This document shows, in pieces, positions 51,292 to 59,234 of a stretch of DNA of 64,000 nucleotides. The translations under genes and the position numbers were made by a program. This DNA comes from Desulfovibrio subterraneus. GTDB taxonomy: Bacteria; Desulfobacterota; Desulfovibrionia; Desulfovibrionales; Desulfovibrionaceae. The notes under the pieces were generated by a model, which was not told where the DNA came from, did not search any database, and saw nothing but the letters and a program-made list of their open reading frames with translations. The DNA is taken from NCBI RefSeq assembly GCF_013340285.1, contig NZ_BLVO01000013.1, positions 355,574 to 419,573 on the forward strand. The letters are read 5' to 3'. Each line of letters opens with the position of its first letter. Position 1 is the first letter of the stretch.

Positions 51292-51966
51292 TTACTTCCG
51301 CCGCGACTTCATGTATGCGGCAATACCCATCAGGCCGAAAATGTAGCCTATGCCCCCCATGATGTCCTGCACTGTGGGGCCATGCTGGGTTTCTTCGGCA
51401 AGCTGGCGGCGGATGGGAGCCAGCTTCTTTTCCAGCGCCGCATCCACGGCCTGCGTGACGATTTGCCGCAGTGCTTCGGCATCCACTCCGCCACCAAGTG
51501 GGGCAGAGTTAGCGGAAGAGGCAGGGGCATCGGCCTCCATGAAGGGAGGCATGTCGCCGTCGGAATTATCCGCCGTCTGCTGCGTGGCCGGAGTTGCCGT
51601 TGCTGCTCCGGCATATTCAGTTGCGGCAATGGTCCACGTGTTGGCGTGTCCTTCACCGGCGTTGAGCGTGAGCAGAATATCGGGCTTGCTGCTCAACACT
51701 TCTTTGGAAAGAGTAAAACTCCATATCCCGTCCGCGCCGGTATCACCTTCCGCGAGTACAGCGCCGGTTTTCTTGTCCGTGGCGGTAACGTGGCTTTTCT
51801 GTGCCTTGTTGCCGCTGCTGAACGTCGCTTCTGTATGAATGGTCGTGCCTTCCGCCCATGCGAATATGTTCACGCGGTGGGCATGCGCAGCCGGGGCTGC
51901 AAGCAGGGTGAGGAGCAGGGCACAGATGATGCCGGTCAGCCGGCGGGCGGAAGACGGATGCGACAT
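51292..51966 (-). CDS. NikL/CbiL-like nickel-cobalt uptake accessory protein
   Basis: This 224-residue protein has a signal peptide ending AAPAAHA, followed by HRVNIFAWAEGTTIHTEATFSSGNKAQKS, which matches the NikL/CbiL-type periplasmic domain. It ends with one transmembrane helix near residues 203-218 (DIMGGIGYIFGLMGIAAYM) and a KSRRK tail. In known systems this protein accompanies the ECF-type NikMNQO importer. None of the partner genes is nearby, so the assignment rests on sequence resemblance. The linker is rich in Ala, Ser and Pro. Confidence 0.7.
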   Translation of the reverse strand: MSHPSSARRLTGIICALLLTLLAAPAAHAHRVNIFAWAEGTTIHTEATFSSGNKAQKSHVTATDKKTGAVLAEGDTGADGIWSFTLSKEVLSSKPDILLTLNAGEGHANTWTIAATEYAGAATATPATQQTADNSDGDMPPFMEADAPASSANSAPLGGGVDAEALRQIVTQAVDAALEKKLAPIRRQLAEETQHGPTVQDIMGGIGYIFGLMGIAAYMKSRRK

Positions 51967-52129
51967 GAATACCTCCGGAGTGGTCGTGTCTTTTGCGTGT
52001 GACGGTATCCCTAATCGTGCTACTGCGCAAGAGGGTGTGAAATAAAATGAGCAGGTTACCGTTTAGGCACTCAGGAATTTTCATAAACTCCTTTACAGGG
52101 GTATTTTGCTGGAGTACTGAGTATTCAAA

Positions 52130-52232
52130 CAGCTAGGGGAGCCGGAGCTATGCACAGCATGGCGTCGGCTGAGAGTGGGCCAAGCCCAGACCCTTCGAAC
52201 CTGAATCGGTTGACACCGGCGTAGGGAAGCTG
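52130..52232 (+). promoter_or_regulatory. TPP riboswitch 1
   Basis: The THI-box core is present: CTGAGA at about 52169 and the run GACCCTTCGAACCTGA-CGGTTGACACCGGCGTAGGGAAG, in which the conserved TPP-binding segments occur. The closing P1 stem pairs CAGCT (52130-52134) with AGCTG (52228-52232). It precedes a terminator (52252-52282) and a second riboswitch. Confidence 0.93.
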
Positions 52233-52251
52233 CAGCAACAAACGTTGCCGT

Positions 52252-52282
52252 AACGCTTACCCATTCAGGTAGGCGTTTTTTT
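52252..52282 (+). terminator. Terminator of TPP riboswitch 1
   Basis: A 10-bp stem (52252-52261 with 52268-52277, one G-T pair) with loop CATTCA ends in seven T residues. It is the likely expression platform of riboswitch 1. Confidence 0.88.
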
Positions 52283-52312
52283 ATGGCTTTTCCCTTGCGG
52301 AGAAGCAGACAA

Positions 52313-52409
52313 ACAAGCTGGGGGAGCCTGCCGGAGTATGCAGGCTGAGAGTGGATGGTATCCAGACCCCTTGAACCTGACGCGGTTTACACCGCCGGAG
52401 GGAAGCTGT
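52313..52409 (+). promoter_or_regulatory. TPP riboswitch 2
   Basis: A second complete THI box follows 80 bases after the first: CTGAGA at about 52344, then CCCCTTGAACCTGA and CGGTTTACACCGCCGGAGGGAAG. Its P1 is formed by ACAAGCT and AGCTGT with one bulged A. It lies 68 bases before thiS. Confidence 0.93.
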
Positions 52410-52428
52410 CCGCAGTAGCGGTATATTG

Positions 52429-52453
52429 GCTTGCCTCTTGGCAGGCTTTTTTT
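52429..52453 (+). terminator. Terminator of TPP riboswitch 2
   Basis: GCTTGCC pairs with GGCAGGC around TCTT, with one G-T pair, and runs into seven T residues. It precedes the thiS ribosome-binding site. Confidence 0.82.
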
Positions 52454-52476
52454 CTGCCGTGGAACAGGAGGAAAGG

Positions 52477-52677
52477 ATGACTATTCGGGTAAACGGAGAA
52501 ACAACCGAATGCGCGGATGGCCAGACCCTGCTCGAATTTTTGGAGGGCAGGGGGCTGAATGTGCGTTCCGTGGTGGTGGAGCATAACCGTTCCATCGTAG
52601 TGGCTGATGACCTTGGAAGCGTCCGGCTTGTCGCCGGGGATGAACTCGAAATCCTGCACTTCGTAGGAGGGGGCTAA
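52477..52677 (+). CDS. thiS: Sulfur carrier protein ThiS
   Basis: This 66-residue beta-grasp protein ends in FVGGG, giving the C-terminal Gly-Gly needed for adenylation by ThiF and thiocarboxylate formation. It supplies sulfur to the thiazole ring in thiamin synthesis. AGGAGG lies 5 bases before the ATG; a longer in-frame reading upstream runs into the riboswitch terminator. The stop overlaps the thiG start by one base (TAATG). Confidence 0.95.
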   Translation: MTIRVNGETTECADGQTLLEFLEGRGLNVRSVVVEHNRSIVVADDLGSVRLVAGDELEILHFVGGG

Positions 52678-53465
52678 TGGAACACAGCAACAACAACGAC
52701 CCTCTGGTAATCGGTGGCGTCCGGCTGCAAAGCCGTCTGTTCATCGGTACCGGAAAATACGGCTCTGATGCGGTCATCCCCGATGTCTGTCGCGCTTCCG
52801 GTTCGCAGGTCATTACAGTGGCCCTGAGAAGGGTGGATATGAACGCCGCCACGGGGAATGTGATGCAGCACATTCCGAAGCACATGCAGCTCCTGCCCAA
52901 CACTTCCGGTGCGCGCGATGCCGAAGAGGCGGTTCGCATCGCACGGCTGGCACGCGCCGCCGGATGTGGCAACTGGATCAAGATCGAAGTGATTTCCGAC
53001 AACCGCTACCTGCTGCCGGATGGCTACCAGACTGCGCGCGCAACGGAAATTCTGGCGAAGGAAGGCTTTGTGGTGCTGCCCTACATGAATCCGGACCTCT
53101 ATGTGGCCCGCGATCTCGTGAATGCAGGGGCCGCCGCCGTTATGCCGCTGGGTGCTCCCATCGGCACCAACCGCGGCATCCGTACCCGCGAGATGATCGG
53201 CATTCTCATTGAGGAATTCGATGTGCCCATCGTTGTGGATGCGGGCATCGGCAAGCCTTCCGAAGCCTGCGATGCCATGGAAATGGGTGCAGATGCCTGC
53301 CTCGTGAACACGGCCATTGCCACGGCGGGCGACCCCGTGGTCATGGCAGATGCCTTCGGCGCTGCCGTGCGTGCCGGACGGCAGGCGTTTCTTGCCAAGG
53401 CAGGACCGGTACTTACGGGCGCGGCTGCGGCATCTTCACCGTTAACAGGTTTTCTCGGAGAATAA
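52677..53465 (+). CDS. thiG: Thiazole synthase ThiG
   Basis: This 262-residue TIM-barrel enzyme begins with [22 protein letters not shown] Schiff-base lysine is expected in [17 protein letters not shown], and phosphate binding occurs near [14 protein letters not shown] and [30 protein letters not shown]. It condenses deoxyxylulose phosphate, dehydroglycine from ThiH and ThiS thiocarboxylate into the thiazole ring. thiH follows after only three bases. Confidence 0.97.
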   Translation: MEHSNNNDPLVIGGVRLQSRLFIGTGKYGSDAVIPDVCRASGSQVITVALRRVDMNAATGNVMQHIPKHMQLLPNTSGARDAEEAVRIARLARAAGCGNWIKIEVISDNRYLLPDGYQTARATEILAKEGFVVLPYMNPDLYVARDLVNAGAAAVMPLGAPIGTNRGIRTREMIGILIEEFDVPIVVDAGIGKPSEACDAMEMGADACLVNTAIATAGDPVVMADAFGAAVRAGRQAFLAKAGPVLTGAAAASSPLTGFLGE

Positions 53466-53468
53466 GAA

Positions 53469-54590
53469 ATGGCGTTTGCACAGGTCATGGAACAGTATGC
53501 CGGCCTTGATGTGGCCGCCATGATGGAACGGGTAACCGTGGCGGATGTGCAACGGACTCTTTCGCGGCGGACACATTCCGCCGAGGACCTGCTCGTGCTC
53601 CTGTCACCTGCCGCGGCGGGACAGCTTGAGGCCATGGCGCAGCGGGCGAACCGGCTTTCCGTGCAGCATTTCGGCCGCACGATTCAGCTGTTCACGCCCA
53701 TGTACATCTCCAACTTCTGCACCAACCAGTGTATCTATTGCGGCTTCAACACCCGCAACTCCATCCGCCGTACCAAGCTGGATGACGGGCAGATACGCCG
53801 TGAAGGTGAAGTCATTGCGGCCACGGGGCTGAAGCAGCTGCTGCTTCTGACCGGCGAGGCGCCGAAGATTGCCTCGGTGGAATACATCGGTCATGCTGCA
53901 AAGCTGCTGCGCGACCTGTTCCCCTCCATCGGAGTGGAAGTGTTCGCCCTGACGCAGGAAGAATATGAGCACCTCATCACCTGCGGCGTGGACAGCATGA
54001 CCATGTTTCAGGAGACCTACAACGCGCAGCTCTACCCCAAACTGCACCCGGCCGGTCCCAAGAGCGATTACGGCTTCCGGCTTGATGCGCCTGAACGTGC
54101 CTGCAAGGCAGGCATGCGCGTGGTCAACATCGGTGCCTTGCTCGGGCTGGATGACTGGCGCAAGGATGCCTTCTTCACCGGTCTGCACGCACACTACCTG
54201 CAGCATGCGTTTCCCCAGACCGAGATTGCCATTTCCTTCCCCCGTATGCGTCCGCATGCTGGCGAGTTTCAGCCTGCATCCATAGTGGATGACAGACAGC
54301 TCGTGCAGATCATGCTTGCCCAGCGCATTGTGCTGCCCCGTTGCGGCATAACCATCTCGTCGCGCGAGGCTCCCGCATTCCGTGACAACCTTGTTCCCCT
54401 TGGTGTGACGAGAATGTCCGCAGGGGTGACAACCGCCGTGGGCGGACACACCAGCGAGGAAGAAGAGGTCGGCCAGTTCGAGATCTCCGATCCCCGCAGC
54501 GTGGACGAAATGTGCGCCGCCATCCGTGCGCATGGATACCAGCCCGTGTTCAAGGACTGGGAACCGCTCGAAAAGGCCGTTGCCGTGTAG
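53469..54590 (+). CDS. thiH: Radical-SAM tyrosine lyase ThiH
   Basis: This 373-residue radical-SAM enzyme has the cluster motif CTNQCIYCGF (CxxxCxxC) at about residues 85-92. It cleaves tyrosine to p-cresol and dehydroglycine, supplying the thiazole nitrogen. Choice of ThiH rather than oxygen-dependent ThiO fits an anaerobe. Further family features include LLLTGEAPKIASVEYIG and ISSREAPAFRDNLVPLGVTRMSAG. It is followed by 148 bases holding short GC-rich repeats (CCGTCGCTGCCCG twice near 54640-54672), then thiF. Confidence 0.96.
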   Translation: MAFAQVMEQYAGLDVAAMMERVTVADVQRTLSRRTHSAEDLLVLLSPAAAGQLEAMAQRANRLSVQHFGRTIQLFTPMYISNFCTNQCIYCGFNTRNSIRRTKLDDGQIRREGEVIAATGLKQLLLLTGEAPKIASVEYIGHAAKLLRDLFPSIGVEVFALTQEEYEHLITCGVDSMTMFQETYNAQLYPKLHPAGPKSDYGFRLDAPERACKAGMRVVNIGALLGLDDWRKDAFFTGLHAHYLQHAFPQTEIAISFPRMRPHAGEFQPASIVDDRQLVQIMLAQRIVLPRCGITISSREAPAFRDNLVPLGVTRMSAGVTTAVGGHTSEEEEVGQFEISDPRSVDEMCAAIRAHGYQPVFKDWEPLEKAVAV

Positions 54591-54738
54591 CGGAGCCGCC
54601 TGTGCGCATGGTTCAGGGAACTGTCTGATCGTGGCTGGCCGTCGCTGCCCGGGGCTGCCCGTCGCTGCCCGTGGCGGCGCAAACGGCAATGCCGATGCCA
54701 CTGCGGGTGATTATACGGATGATTGAACGGAGGACTGC

Positions 54739-55497
54739 GTGAAGGATAAGGCTGTCTTGTCAGCTCCCGGTCAGGAATCAGGGAGTTGTCCCGCAGGGGA
54801 GTCCGCCCCATATGCCGTGCACGATGCTCCGGAAGGCATGAGTGATGTTCCGGAAGCCTTGGGCGATGCTCCGGAAGAATCCACCCTGCGGTCCGGGTTG
54901 CGACGGTATCTGTCCGCAATCCAGCTGGAGAGGCTGGAAGCCGTGACCGTGGGCATTGCCGGTGCAGGCGGACTTGGTTCCAACTGCGCCATGATGCTGG
55001 CCCGTTCCGGCGTCCGCCGCTTCGTAATTGCCGATCATGATTCCATTGAACCTTCCAATCTCAACCGCCAGTTCTTTTTCGAGGATCAGGTGGGACGTTC
55101 GAAGGTGGCAGCCCTCAGGGATAACCTGCAGGCCATAGATGCCGGAATTCAGGTGACCATTCATCGTCTGGAACTGACGGAAGCCAACGTCGACGCAGTT
55201 TTTGAAGACTGTGCGATAGTGGTGGAGGCGCTGGACGGTGTGGAGGGCAAGAAGATGCTTGCCGAAGCCTTTATGGGACGCAAGGAATTCTTCGTTTCCG
55301 CCTCCGGCATGGCCGGATGGGGCGGACCGGATATGCGCACGCGCCGCATCCGTGACGTTGCGGCCCTTGTGGGGGACTTTGCAAGCGACATAGCCTCCAT
55401 GCCCCCCATGGCACCACGCGTGACCATGGTGGCGGCCATGCAGGCCGATGCCGTCATAAACCACATTCTCGGCCCGTGCAGGCCGGAACAGAAGTAA
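54739..55497 (+). CDS. thiF: ThiS adenylyltransferase ThiF (family without zinc cysteines)
   Basis: This 252-residue protein has the E1/ThiF nucleotide motif GIAGAGGLGSNCAMMLARSG and the downstream VIADHDSIEPSNLNRQFFFEDQVG. It activates ThiS by adenylation. No paired CxxC zinc motifs are seen, as in the smaller ThiF family 2. The first about 45 residues are an unusual extension containing three related heptads (DAPEGMS, DVPEALG, DAPEEST), encoded by a 21-bp imperfect tandem repeat around 54828-54890. The GTG start has GGAGGA upstream; a later start cannot be excluded. Confidence 0.88.
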   Translation: MKDKAVLSAPGQESGSCPAGESAPYAVHDAPEGMSDVPEALGDAPEESTLRSGLRRYLSAIQLERLEAVTVGIAGAGGLGSNCAMMLARSGVRRFVIADHDSIEPSNLNRQFFFEDQVGRSKVAALRDNLQAIDAGIQVTIHRLELTEANVDAVFEDCAIVVEALDGVEGKKMLAEAFMGRKEFFVSASGMAGWGGPDMRTRRIRDVAALVGDFASDIASMPPMAPRVTMVAAMQADAVINHILGPCRPEQK

Positions 55498-55510
55498 GCA
55501 GGAGACAGCC

Positions 55511-56146
55511 ATGCAGCGTGTTCTTGATACTGATATCTATGCCCTGACGGATGAAGGCCTGTCTGCAGGCCGCACCACCATCGAGGTGTCGGATGCCATG
55601 CTCAAGGCGGGCATAAAGGTGCTTCAGTACCGTGAGAAGGACAAGAAGGCCGGAGCCATGCTGGAAGAGTGCGTGGCACTGCGCCGCATGACCCGCGAGG
55701 CAGGGTGCACCTTCATCGTCAACGACCATATAGACATTGCCATGCTTGTGGATGCCGACGGTGTGCACGTGGGGCAGGAAGACCTGCCCGTGGAAGAGGT
55801 GCGCCGACTTATCGGCCCCGGCAAGATCATCGGCCTGTCCACCCATTCGCCCGAGCAGTGTCGCGATGCCATAGCACGCGGGGCGGACTATATCGGCGTG
55901 GGTCCCATTTTTGCCACGAAGACCAAGAAGGATGTGTGCGCTCCGGTGGGATACGAGTATCTGGAATATGTTGTGAAAAACCACGATATCCCGCACGTGG
56001 CCATAGGCGGAATCAAGCTGCATAACGTGGCAGATGTGGTGCGGCACGGTGCCCGATGCTGCGCACTTGTTTCCGAGATTGTCGGCGCGGATGACATTGC
56101 CGGAATGGTTGCCCGCTTGCGTGCGGAGATAGCGTCGGCCCGTTAG
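55511..56146 (+). CDS. thiE: Thiamin phosphate synthase ThiE
   Basis: This 211-residue TIM-barrel enzyme joins hydroxymethylpyrimidine diphosphate and thiazole phosphate. Family markers are LQYREKDKKAGAM, TFIVNDHIDIAMLVDADGVHVGQEDLP and IIGLSTHSPEQCRDAIARGADYIGVGPIF, with a later VAIGGIKLHNV. The ATG has AGGAGA upstream. It ends the thiSGHFE operon, which lacks thiC and thiD in this window. Confidence 0.95.
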   Translation: MQRVLDTDIYALTDEGLSAGRTTIEVSDAMLKAGIKVLQYREKDKKAGAMLEECVALRRMTREAGCTFIVNDHIDIAMLVDADGVHVGQEDLPVEEVRRLIGPGKIIGLSTHSPEQCRDAIARGADYIGVGPIFATKTKKDVCAPVGYEYLEYVVKNHDIPHVAIGGIKLHNVADVVRHGARCCALVSEIVGADDIAGMVARLRAEIASAR

Positions 56147-56251
56147 TCATTTTTACATATATCCACCTGTCTCTTTTTTTTATGAAGCCAAACGCCCCCG
56201 GCGGACGCTCACAATATTTTACAATATCTTTTTTTGACGCAATGTTAGCTT

Positions 56252-56284
56252 AGGCACAGTTACAAAAGTGATTGTGCCTTTTCT
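56252..56284 (+). terminator. Terminator of the thi operon
   Basis: AGGCACAGTTAC pairs with GTGATTGTGCCT around loop AAAA over 12 positions (two G-T pairs), followed by TTTTCTTT. Confidence 0.75.
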
Positions 56285-56441
56285 TTCGTAATGTTGTGTA
56301 AGGTTTGAGAGTAGTTACTGTTTCTTACCCTGTGCTACTTCATTTCTTGGGTGTTGCACTTTATATCGTATTTGCGTATGTCCCCTTCCCTGATTGGATG
56401 ACAGGTTTTTTTGTGGGGGTGACAAAAAAATCTGGGGGGCC

Positions 56442-56469
56442 TCTGCAGTTCTGTTGAAGAAACTGCAGA
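56442..56469. promoter_or_regulatory. Inverted repeat before the first orphan binding protein
   Basis: TCTGCAGTT and AACTGCAGA are perfect 9-bp arms around a 10-base spacer, about 40 bases before the start codon. It could be an operator or an mRNA hairpin. Confidence 0.5.
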
Positions 56470-56509
56470 TTCAGGTGGGGGAAGAGACACTTACACTCGG
56501 GATATGACA

Positions 56510-57304
56510 ATGAAGAGTGCATCATGCCTTGCGGTATGCTTACTGCTGGCTATCTGCATGAAATGCGGAACCGCTTTCGCGGGAGACGCATCTGTTGGCG
56601 GGATGAATTCTGCGGTTATCCGTATAGGGTTCAGCGAGTTTCCTCCCGCCCGCATGGGGGCTGAACCCGGAACCGAACGCGGCACAGAAACGGAACTTCT
56701 CCGTGAACTGTGCAGGCGTATGGGACTCAGGCCGGAGTTTGTCCACGCTCCCTTTGTGCGCAATCTCAAATTCATGGAAGACGGGTACATTGATCTCATG
56801 ATTGGTGTGCTGCGCAGGCCGGAAAGGGAAAAGTACATGCTTTTCCTTGATCCTGCCTATTCCGGCGATATTCGGTATGTCTTCTGCCTCCGCAAGGGGG
56901 AGCAGACGAAGCTGCAATCGTATGAAGACCTGCGTGGCATGGTCATCGGCACGACCAACGGGGCCAAGTATTTTCCGCAGTTTGATGATGACGATAGCCT
57001 CAACAAGGATGCCGTCAGAACTGTCTACCAGAATGTGGAGAAGCTCCTCAAAGGACGAATTGATACCTTTATCGGTGAAGAATGGATGGTGAAGTTTGTT
57101 CTGAAGCGAAAAGGACTGGAGAATGCGATCAGCATGGCTCCTTACCGGTTCAGCCGTCCGCAGGATGTCTTCATCACATTATCCAGACAGTCCCAGTTTC
57201 TGGCCAGGGCAGATGAGTTCTCCGGACAGATCAAGGCAATGAAAGAAGAAAAGGTGATAGAAAAATTATCCAGAGAGTTTATCAAATCAATAACTCTCAA
57301 GTAG
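56510..57304 (+). CDS. Orphan periplasmic solute-binding protein (SBP_bac_3)
   Basis: This 264-residue protein has a signal peptide (about 1-25, ending CGTAFA) and a family 3 solute-binding fold: IRIGFSEFPPARMG, GTETELLRELCRRMGL and DGYIDLMIGVLRRPEREKYMLFLDPAY. No permease or ATPase gene is nearby. Such orphans often feed signalling proteins or act with distant transporters. The ATG at 56510 has GGGA seven bases upstream; an ATG six bases earlier is less well spaced. The next gene encodes a related protein. Confidence 0.85.
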   Translation: MKSASCLAVCLLLAICMKCGTAFAGDASVGGMNSAVIRIGFSEFPPARMGAEPGTERGTETELLRELCRRMGLRPEFVHAPFVRNLKFMEDGYIDLMIGVLRRPEREKYMLFLDPAYSGDIRYVFCLRKGEQTKLQSYEDLRGMVIGTTNGAKYFPQFDDDDSLNKDAVRTVYQNVEKLLKGRIDTFIGEEWMVKFVLKRKGLENAISMAPYRFSRPQDVFITLSRQSQFLARADEFSGQIKAMKEEKVIEKLSREFIKSITLK

Positions 57305-57402
57305 TTTGAGTTGTTTGCGTGCAATCTAGTGTGTGATTGATTACCGCAGCCGGAACATGGGGGCATGGTTTCGGTTGAATATTAATTCGATAAGGATATG
57401 TG

Positions 57403-58188
57403 ATGAGACTCATGGTGCGGATGAGCTTTCTTGTCATGTTGGTTTTGTTTTTGCCCGGAATGGTGCGGGCCGATGAAATCAAAGTGGCATATACGGAGTA
57501 TGCGCCCTACAGAATGACCCGGCAGAACGGGACCAAGTATGGCATAGACATCGATTTTCTGAACGAGCTCGCATCGCGGCTCGGTCATACAGTCCAGTAT
57601 GTGGATTGTCCCTTCGAACGCGGATTGAGCAGCATGCAGACCGGCAAGGTCGACCTCATGACGGGAATGCTGAGTAATTCTGAGCGTGAAGAGTATATGT
57701 ATTTTGTAGAGCCCGCTTACCGGAAAGCGTCTGCCAAGGTGTTTTACATAAAGGCGGGCAGCGGCATTTCCATCGAACGGCAGGAAGATCTGTACGGCAA
57801 GCAGGTAGGTGTCATCGGTGGTGTCAGTTACTATCCGGCATTCGATCTGGACCCGCGCATCAGCAAGGAATGTGTCATCACCTTTGCCCAGAATATCAAG
57901 AAGCTGGTGAACGGCAGGGTGGATGTGATTATCCAGACCGAGATCGTGGGCGACTATATGCTCTCCGCCCTTCCCGAAAGGGAAAACGTGGTAAAGGCCG
58001 CGTTGCGGAGCGGAGTGGAGCAGGGGGTCTATCTGGCCATATCCCGTAATTCTCCGTTTTTTACCGAGCGGGGGCGGATTACCGCTGTGCTCAAGGATAT
58101 GCAGGCTGAAGGGTATTGGGAAACGTGTCTGCGCAACTATATGCACGTTGGGGGGAAGCATGGCCTCGCCAGGGCGAAGCCTGATTAA
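57403..58188 (+). CDS. Second orphan solute-binding protein, paralogue of the preceding gene
   Basis: This 261-residue protein has a signal peptide (MRLMVRMSFLVMLVLFLPGMVRA) and the same SBP_bac_3 layout: IKVAYTEYAPYRM, GIDIDFLNELASRLGH, TGKVDLMTGMLSNSEREEYMYFVEPAYRK. The tandem pair probably arose by duplication, although the two have diverged widely. The ATG at 57403 has AAGGA upstream. A terminator follows, before the convergent GT2 gene. Confidence 0.86.
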   Translation: MRLMVRMSFLVMLVLFLPGMVRADEIKVAYTEYAPYRMTRQNGTKYGIDIDFLNELASRLGHTVQYVDCPFERGLSSMQTGKVDLMTGMLSNSEREEYMYFVEPAYRKASAKVFYIKAGSGISIERQEDLYGKQVGVIGGVSYYPAFDLDPRISKECVITFAQNIKKLVNGRVDVIIQTEIVGDYMLSALPERENVVKAALRSGVEQGVYLAISRNSPFFTERGRITAVLKDMQAEGYWETCLRNYMHVGGKHGLARAKPD

Positions 58189-58210
58189 GTTTTTTTGTTG
58201 AGCGAATAGA

Positions 58211-58238
58211 AAAGGCCGCCCGGAGGGCGGCCTTTGTT
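58211..58238. terminator. Bidirectional terminator between binding protein and GT2 gene
   Basis: AAAGGCCGCC pairs with GGCGGCCTTT around CGGAG, with a short T tract on each strand. Confidence 0.8.
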
Positions 58239-58258
58239 GTTTCAGTAAGGAGTCCTTG

Positions 58259-59218
58259 CTACCAGGGAGTGGTAGGGAACTGGCTGCCGAGCTGGGTATC
58301 AAGCATGGCGCTTGCGGTTTCGCGGACCACGGTGCAGTGGTATGCGCGCTTGTCGGCGGAGCCGATCTTGGGCAGCAGGTTGATGCCGAAGCGCACAGCA
58401 TGTGCCGCAATGTCCACCACGGCGAAGAAGAAGACAGTGAAGGGACAGTAGTGTTTCCAGAAGTAAAGCTGTTCGCTTCTGATGCGTGCGCGGACAACAC
58501 CGGCACCGTAGAGGGAGAAATCGGCAGGTTCGTCCTTCATGGCGAACTTGTCCACGACCTTGGCGCTGGCCTGCGGCACAAAGGCCACCTTCCATACGGG
58601 GTTCAGCGCCTTGCGTGCGCGGCGGCACAGGTCCATGTCGGCAAAGCCGCCGAAGAATCGGTCGTCAAGTTTGCCGATGTTGCAGAAAAGAGCCTTGCGG
58701 ACCACGGCAAAGGCAAAGGTGACAGCGGGCACTTCTTTGGGCTGGGTAGCCTTACCTTTGCAGCGGCAGGGAATGCCGAAGGCGGAAACAAACTTGGAAA
58801 TGCAACCGGGCAGACGGCGTGCGCCTCTGAGACCGAAACCCTTCTGGTCCACGATGCGGCCGCCGGCTATGCCGCAGCTTGTGTTGGTTTCCATGTAGTC
58901 GAGCAGGCGGCGCGCAGAACCGGCTTCCAGAGCAACCTGCGGCGCCACGAAGAACACAAGGTCGCCGGAAGAAGCCTGAATGGCCTGGTTGGCAGCGGCG
59001 GCAAATCCCTTATCACCGGTGTTGCGGATAAGGGAGATTTCTGCACACGCACTTTTGGCAGCTTCCGCAGTTTGATCGGAAGAGGCGTTGTCCACCACGA
59101 TGATTTCGCTTTCAACGCCCAGCGGGGCGAGATCGGTGGCTGTTTCATGAACGGATTCAAGACAGCTGCCGATGAACTTCTTCACATTCTTTGCAACGAT
59201 GACAAAAGAGATTTTCAT
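58259..59218 (-). CDS. GT2-like glycosyltransferase with altered metal site
   Basis: This 319-residue protein starts with the GT-A core MKISFVIVAKNVKKFIGSCLESV and VVDNASSDQTAEAAK, then NTGDKGFAAAANQA. The family's usual acidic metal motif, typically N-P-D or D-x-D after a hydrophobic strand, reads FVAPQVALEAG, so no Asp is seen there. A hydrophobic segment near residues 250-285 suggests membrane association. Its acceptor is unknown. It is in a convergent arrangement with the binding-protein gene and follows an HD-domain gene on the same strand. Confidence 0.83.
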   Translation of the reverse strand: MKISFVIVAKNVKKFIGSCLESVHETATDLAPLGVESEIIVVDNASSDQTAEAAKSACAEISLIRNTGDKGFAAAANQAIQASSGDLVFFVAPQVALEAGSARRLLDYMETNTSCGIAGGRIVDQKGFGLRGARRLPGCISKFVSAFGIPCRCKGKATQPKEVPAVTFAFAVVRKALFCNIGKLDDRFFGGFADMDLCRRARKALNPVWKVAFVPQASAKVVDKFAMKDEPADFSLYGAGVVRARIRSEQLYFWKHYCPFTVFFFAVVDIAAHAVRFGINLLPKIGSADKRAYHCTVVRETASAMLDTQLGSQFPTTPW

Positions 59219-59234
59219 TGTCTGATTTCCTTGA

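Larger units (their letters stand above)
56147..56509. other. Gene-free stretch between thiE and orphan binding proteins
   Basis: The stretch holds a terminator at 56252-56282 and a strong inverted repeat at 56442-56469 described separately. The rest is AT-rich, with G-runs (GGGGG at about 56416, GGGGGG at about 56434) just before the palindrome. Confidence 0.6.
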
